A stretch of DNA of 5,012 nt from a bacterium. GTDB taxonomy: Bacteria > Bacillota > Clostridia > Christensenellales > CAG-138. Both the position numbers and the translations under genes were made by a program. Below the pieces are notes generated by a model that had not been told where the DNA came from, did not search any database, and worked only from the letters and a program-made list of their open reading frames with translations. Positions 1 to 5,012 of the stretch are shown here, in pieces (position 1 is the stretch's first letter; the number at the start of each line of letters is the position of its first letter). The stretch covers positions 1-5,012 of the forward strand of contig JAQXRK010000135.1 in NCBI GenBank assembly GCA_029218485.1. The letters run 5' to 3'.

Positions 1-1
1 T

Positions 2-1036
2 TTGACAATGGCAACGACGCATTACAGCGAGATCAAGGCGTTTGCGCTGACGCATCCCGGCATGCAGAACGCTTCGATGGAATTTGATGTCGATCGCCTA
101 TGCCCGACCTATCGCCTGTTCATCGGTATACCGGGAAAATCGAATGCTTTTGAGATATCAGAGCGCCTTGGACTTTCTGAGTCGGTGATCGAGCGCGCAC
201 GCTGCTTTTTGGAAAAGCGGGATGTGGCGTTTGAAGACGTCCTCTCCGGTGCGGAAGCGGCACGCCGGGAAGCGGAAAACGATCGTTTGGCGGCGCAGGA
301 GGATCGCTGGGAGGCGCAGCGGATACGCCGCGATCTCGAGCAGCGCCAGCAAAAGCTCGATCAGGAGAAAGCGCAGCTTCGCCAGAAAGCGAGGGAGGAT
401 GCCCGCAAGATTGTTTTGGAAACGAGACAGGAGATGGAGGGCTTGATCGCACAGCTGCGCTCGATCAAAAACATCGATAACAAAGCTCTGGAGCGTGCCA
501 TTCAGCAGACACGCGATGCAATGCGGGAGAGCGAGACACGGCTGATGGATCAGGTGATTCATCAGAGCGCGACGGACGATGCACCGTCCACGGTACTGCC
601 CGGGGAGGCGGTTCGGATTCTCTCCGTTGATCGGGAGGGAACGGTTTTGAAAGCGCCGGACCAGCGCGGTATGGTGCTCGTCCAAACGGGAGCAATGAAG
701 CTGACGGTAAAACTCAGCGAGCTCCGGCGCGCACCGGCAAAACAGGAGAAGCCGAAGCCGGCGGTAAAGGTGAAACTGTCGGAGCCGGCGCGCAGCTTTC
801 TGGAACTCGATCTGCGTGGGAAAATGGTGGATGAGGGCGTCATTGAGATTGACCGGTTTATTGATGATGCTATGATTACCGGCATCAAGGAGTTTTCGAT
901 TATCCATGGAAAGGGAACCGGTGCGCTGCGTGCGGGCGTACAGGCATACCTGAAAACGCATCCGCGTGTGAAGAGCTATCGGCTTGGTGCATACGGCGAG
1001 GGGGATGCCGGAGTGACGGTGGTGACGCTGAAATAA
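2..1036 (+). CDS. mutS2: MutS2 (Smr-domain MutS paralogue), C-terminal part; 5' end outside window
   Basis: MutS2 is a cytoplasmic ATPase/nuclease. In other bacteria it is linked to suppression of homologous recombination and, in Bacillus, to splitting of collided ribosomes. The visible 344 residues begin inside the MutS-type ATPase domain with the conserved TTHYSEIKAFA stretch (residues 5-15) and continue through NASMEFD (23-29), PTYRLFIGIPGKSNAF (35-50) and the RLGL helix. A long charged helix rich in Arg, Glu, Gln and Ala (about 75-185) is the expected coiled coil. Residues about 199-242 look like the small beta-barrel/KOW-like segment (PGEAVRILSVDREG). The Smr domain occupies about 267-344, with LDLRG (269-273), HGKGTGALR (302-310) and YGEGDAGVTVV. 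Complete family members are near 780-790 residues, so over half lies upstream. The TTG at position 2 is only a window-edge codon, not the true start. No clear terminator separates it from the downstream promoter. Confidence 0.96.
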   Translation: MTMATTHYSEIKAFALTHPGMQNASMEFDVDRLCPTYRLFIGIPGKSNAFEISERLGLSESVIERARCFLEKRDVAFEDVLSGAEAARREAENDRLAAQEDRWEAQRIRRDLEQRQQKLDQEKAQLRQKAREDARKIVLETRQEMEGLIAQLRSIKNIDNKALERAIQQTRDAMRESETRLMDQVIHQSATDDAPSTVLPGEAVRILSVDREGTVLKAPDQRGMVLVQTGAMKLTVKLSELRRAPAKQEKPKPAVKVKLSEPARSFLELDLRGKMVDEGVIEIDRFIDDAMITGIKEFSIIHGKGTGALRAGVQAYLKTHPRVKSYRLGAYGEGDAGVTVVTLK

Positions 1037-1044
1037 CAGCAAAT

Positions 1045-1073
1045 TGGACAAAACCGACAGGTTGTGCTATAAT
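1045..1073 (+). promoter_or_regulatory. Sigma-A-type promoter with extended -10 for the two-component/htrA operon
   Basis: The -35 box TGGACA (1045-1050) matches the TTGACA consensus at five of six positions. A 17-nt spacer leads to a perfect TATAAT -10 box (1068-1073), preceded by TG plus one base (TGCTATAAT, 1065-1073), which is an extended -10 motif. Transcription would start near 1080, giving a leader of about 57 nt before the regulator ATG at 1137. The promoter begins only 8 nt after the mutS2 stop codon. It is the only convincing promoter I see for the three downstream genes. Confidence 0.82.
1049..1066 (+). promoter_or_regulatory. Imperfect inverted repeat between -35 and -10 (possible operator)
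   Basis: CAAAACC (1049-1055), GACA (1056-1059) and GGTTGTG (1060-1066) form an inverted repeat pairing at six of seven positions, with a perfect AACC/GGTT core. It lies almost entirely within the spacer between the -35 and -10 boxes, where a bound protein would block polymerase. It could be an operator, but arms this short also arise by chance. OmpR-family regulators usually bind direct repeats, so self-regulation through this site is not implied. Confidence 0.3.
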
Positions 1074-1104
1074 GATAGCGATATTGTGGGTCGCGTATAT
1101 ATAT

Positions 1105-1115
1105 GCGGATTCCGC
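1105..1115. repeat. Perfect 5-bp palindrome in the operon leader
   Basis: GCGGA (1105-1109), a central T (1110) and TCCGC (1111-1115) form a perfect inverted repeat about 25 nt downstream of the predicted transcription start, after an AT-rich tatatatat run. It could be a repressor site in the initially transcribed region. The one-base centre is too tight for a stable RNA hairpin, so DNA binding would be the likelier role. The arms are short and the assignment is weak. Confidence 0.25.
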
Positions 1116-1123
1116 TATTGTAT

Positions 1124-1129
1124 GGAGGG
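1124..1129 (+). promoter_or_regulatory. Ribosome binding site of the response regulator (decides the start)
   Basis: GGAGGG ends 7 nt before the ATG at 1137. This ideal spacing supports 1137 as the start. The frame is open further upstream to a TTG at 1044 and an ATG at 1122, but 1044 lies upstream of the predicted transcription start and the ATG at 1122 overlaps the Shine-Dalgarno sequence itself. Confidence 0.85.
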
Positions 1130-1136
1130 TTCCTGC

Positions 1137-1814
1137 ATGGAGAACAATACCATTTTGGTCATTGATGACGACCGAAACATTCTTGCTATCATTGAGCTGT
1201 ATTTGAAAAAAGCCGGTTTCCAGGTTGCGACCTGTGCCGACGGCGGAATGGCCCTGGCGGCATTCCATGAAACGAGGCCGTCTTTGGTTGTGCTCGATGT
1301 GATGCTCCCGGGGCGTGACGGCTGGTCTGTTTTGCACGATATTCGAATGGAGAGCGAAACGCCGGTCATTATGCTGACTGCAAAGGGCGATACCGGCGAC
1401 CGGGTACAAGGCCTTGAATTGGGGGCGGATGACTATATCGCCAAACCATTCGACGCAAAAGAATTGATTGCGAGAATCAAGGCGGTATTGCGCCGCAGCG
1501 CTCCGGTCGAGCCGGAACGCACGATTCAGCTGGATGGCCTTTCGGTGTCCCTGGAAAACTATGCTGTGCTGCTGGATGGCAGGCCGCTCGAAATGCCTCC
1601 GAAGGAGATCGAACTGCTGTACTTCTTGGCGTCGCATGCCGGGAAAGTATTCACGCGCGAGCAATTGCTCGAACAGGTGTGGGGCTTCGATTTCTTTGGT
1701 GATTCCCGGACGGTCGACGTCCATGTGAAGCGAATTCGAGAAAAGCTGGGGGACAATCACCTTTGGCAGCTGAAAACCGTTTGGGGCGTAGGATACAAAT
1801 TCGAGCAGCAATAA
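1137..1814 (+). CDS. OmpR/PhoB-family DNA-binding response regulator
   Basis: This is a cytoplasmic two-component transcription factor of 225 residues, normal for the family. The N-terminal receiver domain (about 4-118) shows the acidic pair D10/D11 in VIDDD, the phosphoacceptor D54 in VVLDVMLPG, T81 in MLTA and K103 in IAKPF, so all key residues for phosphorylation are present. The C-terminal winged-helix domain (about 128-224) has the typical PPKEIELLYFLASHAGK, VFTREQLLEQVWG, SRTVDVHVKRIREKL and VWGVGYKF segments. The start at 1137 is chosen for its strong ribosome binding site and because the receiver domain begins immediately. The histidine kinase gene follows after 15 nt, so the two almost certainly form a cognate pair. 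The sequence resembles the PhoP/WalR/ResD branch, but I cannot name the orthologue. Target genes are unknown; autoregulation of the operon and htrA is a reasonable inference. Confidence 0.97.
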   Translation: MENNTILVIDDDRNILAIIELYLKKAGFQVATCADGGMALAAFHETRPSLVVLDVMLPGRDGWSVLHDIRMESETPVIMLTAKGDTGDRVQGLELGADDYIAKPFDAKELIARIKAVLRRSAPVEPERTIQLDGLSVSLENYAVLLDGRPLEMPPKEIELLYFLASHAGKVFTREQLLEQVWGFDFFGDSRTVDVHVKRIREKLGDNHLWQLKTVWGVGYKFEQQ

Positions 1815-1820
1815 GAGCAC

Positions 1821-1825
1821 AGGGG
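1821..1825 (+). promoter_or_regulatory. Ribosome binding site of the histidine kinase (imperfect, close)
   Basis: AGGGG lies only 4 nt before the ATG at 1830. It is a poorer and tighter match than the GGAGGG of the regulator or the GGAGGAG of htrA. No better site precedes the next in-frame ATG at 1866, which would cut into the first membrane segment, so 1830 is kept as the start. Confidence 0.6.
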
Positions 1826-1829
1826 TTTC

Positions 1830-3317
1830 ATGCGCCGGGATTTTCTCCGAACATTGTTTTCGCGAATGCTCGCGACATATTTAACCGTTACGCTGGGATT
1901 GATTCTGATCGTCGGCGTAACGGTTGTTGCGTTGTTTCAGGGACAGCTTCGGACAGAGATGAACGCGCAGCTTGTAAGAGAACTGCAGCAAGTCAATGAG
2001 ATCGTTTCCTCAAACGCAGAAAGTGCTGGACTGCCGGGTGACGCCGATTCCCTGCTTGGGTGGCTCGCCCGTCAATCGGGCAACATGATTGAGATGTATG
2101 CGCCGGATGGGACAAGGCAGACCTATTTCAGCGAATCAAAATGGGGTTCGGCGGCTGCGCGGGGGTTAAGCGAAGAGACGCGAGCCGACTGCTTGAGTAA
2201 GACAGAACCATCGGCGGTCAGCAACCTCTTCGATGGTCTGCTGGATTTTCCGACCGTTAGTCTGGGTGCAAGAATGCTCACGGCGGACGGAACCGAGGCC
2301 CTCGTCTTTCTGCATAGGGACGATTCTGCGGCCAAGCGTATGGCCGACGCCGCATGGATGGAAGTGTTGCTGGTTCTCCTGATCGCCATACTGTTTTCAG
2401 TCATTGCCGTATATTACACGACGTCGCGTATGACGAAGCCGTTTATGGAGATCAGCGATATCGTACAGCGCTACAGTAAGGGCGATTTCAACATTCGGAT
2501 TCCCATTTCCGGCACGGATGAAGCGACACAGTTGGCGCGAAGTTTCAATAACATGGCGGATCAGCTCAAGGATCTTGAGGCTACGCGCCGTAGCTTTGTC
2601 GCCAATGTCAGCCACGAATTGCGGTCGCCGCTGACGTCGATGCGCGGCTTCTTGGAGGCCATGCAGGACGGCACCATTGGGCGCGAGGAATACGACAAGT
2701 ATATTGATATCGTTCTGTCCGAGACGCGCCGCATGACCAGCATGGTCAACGATCTGCTGGATCTGGCCAGAATTGAATCCGGGACGACGGCCATTAAACT
2801 GGAAATATTTGATATCAACGAGCTCATCCGCCGCACGCTGATCACATTTGAAGCGCGTATTTATGATCACAAGATGGAAGTAGAGGTGAAATTTGCGCAG
2901 GAGCAATACTATGTGGAAGCGGATAATGCGCAGATTTCTCAGGTGCTGCGCAATCTCATCGACAATGCGATCAAATATTCGCCGATGAACAGCAAGCTGC
3001 GCATTGCCACCTATGCTCTGCGAAAAGAGGTATATGTGAGCATCCAGGATTCCGGTCAGGGAATTCCCGAAGAGGATGTTCCGCATGTTTTTGACCGCTT
3101 CTATAAGGTGGAAAAAGCGCACACCCCGACCAAGCAGAGCGGAACCGGTCTCGGCTTGTCCATTGTCAAGCGCATCATTGATCAACACGGCCAGACCATC
3201 ACGCTCAAGAGCGTTAAAGGTAAGGGAAGCAACTTTACATTTACCCTGAAACGGGCACCCTCGCCGAACCGGCGACAACCCATGCAGGATGGAGGAGCAA
3301 AATATGGAATTCAATAA
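1830..3317 (+). CDS. Membrane sensor histidine kinase with HAMP domain
   Basis: This 495-residue protein is the likely partner of the upstream regulator: it autophosphorylates on histidine and passes the phosphate to the regulator aspartate. A first membrane helix (about 14-36) and a second (about 177-198) enclose an extracytoplasmic sensor region of about 140 residues. That region carries two strand-rich stretches (near MIEMYAPDGTRQTYF and ARMLTADGTEALVF) that may form a PDC-like fold, which is a guess. A HAMP domain (about 199-251) leads straight into HisKA with H262 in SHELRSP. The ATPase domain has the N box around N375/N379 (LRNLIDNAIKYS), the G1 box DSGQGIP (407-413), the F box FDRF (421-424) and the G2 box GTGLGLS (438-444). 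No PAS domain lies between HAMP and HisKA, unlike WalK, PhoR or ResE, so it is closer in layout to CssS/CiaH-type sensors. A tail of about 20 residues after the ATPase fold overlaps the htrA start. Confidence 0.97.
   Translation: MRRDFLRTLFSRMLATYLTVTLGLILIVGVTVVALFQGQLRTEMNAQLVRELQQVNEIVSSNAESAGLPGDADSLLGWLARQSGNMIEMYAPDGTRQTYFSESKWGSAAARGLSEETRADCLSKTEPSAVSNLFDGLLDFPTVSLGARMLTADGTEALVFLHRDDSAAKRMADAAWMEVLLVLLIAILFSVIAVYYTTSRMTKPFMEISDIVQRYSKGDFNIRIPISGTDEATQLARSFNNMADQLKDLEATRRSFVANVSHELRSPLTSMRGFLEAMQDGTIGREEYDKYIDIVLSETRRMTSMVNDLLDLARIESGTTAIKLEIFDINELIRRTLITFEARIYDHKMEVEVKFAQEQYYVEADNAQISQVLRNLIDNAIKYSPMNSKLRIATYALRKEVYVSIQDSGQGIPEEDVPHVFDRFYKVEKAHTPTKQSGTGLGLSIVKRIIDQHGQTITLKSVKGKGSNFTFTLKRAPSPNRRQPMQDGGAKYGIQ
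3291..3297 (+). promoter_or_regulatory. Ribosome binding site of htrA inside the kinase gene (decides the start)
   Basis: GGAGGAG lies inside the 3' end of the kinase gene, 6 nt before the ATG at 3304. An in-frame ATG at 3289 overlaps this site and has only a poor upstream sequence, so 3304 is the better start. Ribosomes finishing the kinase pass directly over this site, which suggests translational coupling. Confidence 0.8.
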
Positions 3318-4614
3318 CCGATATGGAAACAGTCCGTTCTATGACAATCAACAGCCACGCCGGCGCGGTTTGGGCGGATTCGGAATCGCTGTGATCGTTC
3401 TGTTAACGATTCTGGTCGCTGCCATTGTTTTGGCAGTGTCCTTGCGCGGCGAGTATCGCAACGATATGGGAGTATCGATAGAACCGGAGCGGACGGCCGC
3501 ACCGGAACCCACAAAAAAACCGGCCGCAGCGCCTGCAACGCCGATACCAGGAACGGGCATCATGCCTCCGCTCGATGGTGTGGCTCCGGATTTGTCCGAT
3601 ATTGCAACCCCGGGCTTTTGGGACAACCCCATACCGAGCATTTTTGATGCTGTCTCGCCTTCGGTGGTCGGTGTTATCAATTACACAACGCAAACCTTCG
3701 GAAAGAGGGAAATACTGGATATCTACGGTAGCGGAAGCGGATTTGTTATTTCGAGCGAAGGTTATATCTTGACCAATGCGCATGTTGTTGCGGATGCGGA
3801 AAAGATTACCGTTTTGCTGGATTCGGGCGAAGAAGTAGAGGCGGCATTGATCGGAGCCGACAATGAAACGGATGTCGCAGTCCTGCGGGTGGACCGTCGG
3901 GATCTCGTGCCGCTGGCGGTTGGGAATTCCGAAGACATGCGCGTGGGCGAATTTGTCATTGCGATTGGAAATCCTTTGGATTCGGAACGTCTGGCGAACA
4001 CAACGACATTTGGCGTTATCTCGGCCAAAGCCAGGGAGATCACGATTGACGGTCATACGAACACCTACCTGCAAACAGACGCCGCCATCAATTTTGGCAA
4101 CAGCGGCGGTCCGTTGCTGAACATGAAGGGCGAGGTGATCGGCATGAACAGCGCAAAGTCGATTACAGCCGGGTTTGACGAATATGGAAATCCGGTCAGC
4201 GCAGAGGGCATTGGATTTGCGCTACCGATAAACGCAGTATGCACCATCATGGAACGGCTGATCACGGAGGGCAGCATTGAAAGACCGGCTGTCGGGATTA
4301 CGGTATATACGCTCACGGAAGCCGTTGCGGCAGAAATGGAATTGCCCTTGTCCAGCGGCATCTATGTAGCGAGCGTTGTGACGGATGGTCCCGCTTCCAG
4401 AGCAGGTGTTTGCGCGGGTGATATCATCCTTTCAGCTAACGGCAGGACGATCACCGAGCAGGCCGAACTGATTGCGGTTATCAATGAATGTAGTGTTGGA
4501 GATTCGATTCGGCTCGAGATTTTCAGAAACGGCGACACATTCTCCTGCGACATATTGTTGGCAGACAAAAACCAGATGGACTTCAATACGATCGATCCTC
4601 TGCCTGCTGATTGA
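3304..4614 (+). CDS. htrA: Membrane-anchored HtrA/DegP-like serine protease with one PDZ domain
   Basis: HtrA proteases are ATP-independent quality-control proteases/chaperones that act outside the cytoplasmic membrane on misfolded exported proteins. The 436-residue product begins with a short polar, positively charged N terminus (PRRR at 18-21), followed by one hydrophobic helix (about 24-46) that should anchor it with the protease outside. A Pro/Ala-rich linker follows (about 60-95). The trypsin-like domain (about 108-320) carries a complete catalytic triad: H160 in LTNAHVV, D190 in NETDVAVLRV and S267 in FGNSGGPLL. GSGSGFVIS (142-150) and the substrate-pocket region near IGFALPINA are also typical. 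A single PDZ domain follows (about 328-420, with DGPASRAGVCAGDIILSANG). Length and layout match Firmicute HtrA proteins. The gene overlaps the kinase by 14 nt, so it belongs to the same operon. I see no lost key residue; NPLD at 223-226 replaces the common NPLG. Confidence 0.96.
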   Translation: MEFNNRYGNSPFYDNQQPRRRGLGGFGIAVIVLLTILVAAIVLAVSLRGEYRNDMGVSIEPERTAAPEPTKKPAAAPATPIPGTGIMPPLDGVAPDLSDIATPGFWDNPIPSIFDAVSPSVVGVINYTTQTFGKREILDIYGSGSGFVISSEGYILTNAHVVADAEKITVLLDSGEEVEAALIGADNETDVAVLRVDRRDLVPLAVGNSEDMRVGEFVIAIGNPLDSERLANTTTFGVISAKAREITIDGHTNTYLQTDAAINFGNSGGPLLNMKGEVIGMNSAKSITAGFDEYGNPVSAEGIGFALPINAVCTIMERLITEGSIERPAVGITVYTLTEAVAAEMELPLSSGIYVASVVTDGPASRAGVCAGDIILSANGRTITEQAELIAVINECSVGDSIRLEIFRNGDTFSCDILLADKNQMDFNTIDPLPAD

Positions 4615-4630
4615 TGGAGACGAATATCGG

Positions 4631-4679
4631 AATACCATGCGGCGAAGAACGGGTTACCGTTCCTTCGCCGTATTGTATT
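4631..4679 (+). terminator. Probable intrinsic terminator after htrA
   Basis: CGGCGAAGAACGG (4640-4652) pairs with CCGTTCCTTCGCCG (4657-4670) across a GTTA loop with one bulged base, giving 13 base pairs. Flanking bases extend the pairing to AATACCATG (4631-4639) against TATTGTATT (4671-4679) with one G-U pair and one mismatch, for about 21 pairs in all. The 3' side is T-rich (TATTGTATT) rather than a clean T run. It starts 17 nt after the htrA stop, the expected place for the operon end. The AT-rich base of the stem might allow some termination of the convergent minus-strand transcript too, although no clear T run follows in that direction. Confidence 0.75.
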
Positions 4680-4697
4680 ATGGAAACAAAATTTGGA

Positions 4698-4728
4698 AAC
4701 TCAAGAGTTGAAACCGCATCGCAGATGC
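4698..4728 (-). other. Two small hairpins in the convergent gap (weak candidate minus-strand terminator)
   Basis: AACTC/GAGTT (4698-4709, 2-nt loop) and GCATC/GATGC (4716-4728, 3-nt loop) are adjacent 5-bp inverted repeats. Read on the minus strand, the first is followed by TCCAAATTTTGTTT, a T-rich run that could end the transcript of the gene stopping at 4840. The stems are short and the case is weak. The rest of 4680-4839 shows no gene I can support. Confidence 0.25.
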
Positions 4729-4839
4729 ACAGCATTGACGTATCCGGATCATGGAAACGCGAACGGGAACAGCCAAAGTGAAGCGGTGTGTGATGGAATG
4801 ATCTCCCCGACGCTTGTGCATACCGCCGGAGAAGGAACG

Positions 4840-5012
4840 CTAAAGCGATACGTTTGGAAAAACAAAGCCCGCGCAGTAGCCTTCCATACCATCCGTATCC
4901 CGGAAAGAAATCCGTTCGATTCCAAGAAGTGCTATCAGGTAAGCCAGAATTGCGCCGCCGCAGAGAATGACGTCGTGCCGTTCCAGCAAAAGCGGGTGTT
5001 TGCGGCGGCACG
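4840..5012 (-). CDS. Ppx/GppA-family exopolyphosphatase / pppGpp phosphatase, C-terminal end; 5' part outside window
   Basis: On the minus strand, the frame entering at 5010 encodes 56 residues and stops with TAG at 4842-4840. It carries the conserved end of the Ppx/GppA phosphatase domain: an LLLERHDVILCGGAIL stretch (family pattern R-A-D-V-I-x-x-G-A-x-I-L), then IALLGIERISFRD and DGMEGYCAG (family pattern lGIerltvsDrGlrEG). These enzymes, of the actin-like ATPase fold, hydrolyse inorganic polyphosphate or the gamma/5' phosphate of pppGpp in the cytoplasm. The protein ends about 12 residues after the MEG motif, so it lacks the additional C-terminal HD-like domain of long family members and is probably the short form of roughly 300 residues. 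The substrate cannot be told from this fragment. It is convergent with htrA, with 225 nt between the stop codons. The match rests on remembered family patterns over a short stretch. Confidence 0.78.
   Translation of the reverse strand, partial: CRRKHPLLLERHDVILCGGAILAYLIALLGIERISFRDTDGMEGYCAGFVFPNVSL

Noticed and set aside
158..1051. A 297-codon minus-strand open frame antisense to mutS2
   Set aside because: The + strand frame encodes clear MutS2 and Smr motifs over the same bases; the antisense translation has no recognisable domain and is a composition shadow.
1037..1080. An intrinsic terminator for mutS2
   Set aside because: The only inverted repeat here is the short spacer repeat at 1049-1066, without a following T run, so read-through from mutS2 into the operon cannot be excluded.
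1044..1136. A 31-codon N-terminal extension of the response regulator from TTG at 1044
   Set aside because: It would begin upstream of the predicted transcription start, within the -35 region; the strong ribosome binding site at 1124-1129 points to 1137.
900..1820. A 306-codon minus-strand open frame antisense to the response regulator
   Set aside because: It mirrors the regulator and spans the mutS2 end, the promoter and the regulator; no domain pattern is visible.
2397..3314. A 305-codon minus-strand open frame antisense to the kinase
   Set aside because: The + strand carries complete HisKA and ATPase motifs; the antisense frame is an overlap artefact.
1137..3317. Naming the pair WalR/WalK, PhoP/PhoR or ResD/ResE
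   Set aside because: The kinase lacks the PAS domain between HAMP and HisKA found in those kinases, and the neighbouring genes do not match the walRK locus apart from an htrA-type gene; a specific name is not supported.
3403..4074. A 223-codon minus-strand open frame antisense to htrA
   Set aside because: It overlaps the transmembrane segment and protease domain of htrA and shows no family pattern of its own.
4583..5011. A 142-codon minus-strand open frame running from the window edge into the 3' end of htrA
   Set aside because: It is out of frame with the Ppx/GppA motifs on the same strand, crosses the terminator hairpin and the htrA end, and has low-complexity Arg/Ser-rich sequence typical of a wrong frame.

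Overview
The window looks like chromosomal core sequence from a Clostridia-type Firmicute. The grounds are a MutS2 protein with a C-terminal Smr domain, purine-rich Shine-Dalgarno sites, a vegetative extended -10 promoter, and an OmpR-family regulator/kinase pair followed by a membrane-anchored HtrA protease. Base composition is moderate (roughly half G+C). No species can be assigned by eye. I see no IS element, CRISPR array, tRNA, rRNA or phage gene.

Layout. Positions 2-1036 (+) hold the C-terminal 344 codons of mutS2, which starts upstream of the window. The gap 1037-1136 holds a strong sigma-A-type promoter (-35 at 1045-1050, extended -10 TGCTATAAT ending at 1073), two small inverted repeats and a good Shine-Dalgarno site. 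A tight three-gene operon follows on the + strand: an OmpR/PhoB response regulator (1137-1814), a HAMP-containing sensor histidine kinase (1830-3317) and an HtrA/DegP-like serine protease with one PDZ domain (3304-4614). The kinase starts 15 nt after the regulator stop, and the protease start lies inside the kinase gene. A long hairpin at 4631-4679 probably terminates the operon. On the minus strand, 4840-5012 encodes the last 56 residues of a Ppx/GppA-type exopolyphosphatase/pppGpp phosphatase. This fragment is short and is masked by a longer spurious open frame.

How the genes fit together. The regulator, kinase and HtrA protease form a plausible self-contained envelope-stress circuit. The kinase would sense a signal outside the membrane, the regulator would activate the operon promoter, and the HtrA protease would degrade or refold damaged exported proteins. 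This resembles the known CssRS-HtrA (Bacillus) and CiaRH-HtrA (Streptococcus) links, but here the protease gene is joined and translationally coupled to its likely sensor genes. The functional link is inference from gene order. MutS2 and the Ppx/GppA fragment look like unrelated housekeeping neighbours. Most of the window is ordinary; the points worth a second look are the operon architecture, the promoter/operator region and the hidden Ppx/GppA gene end.
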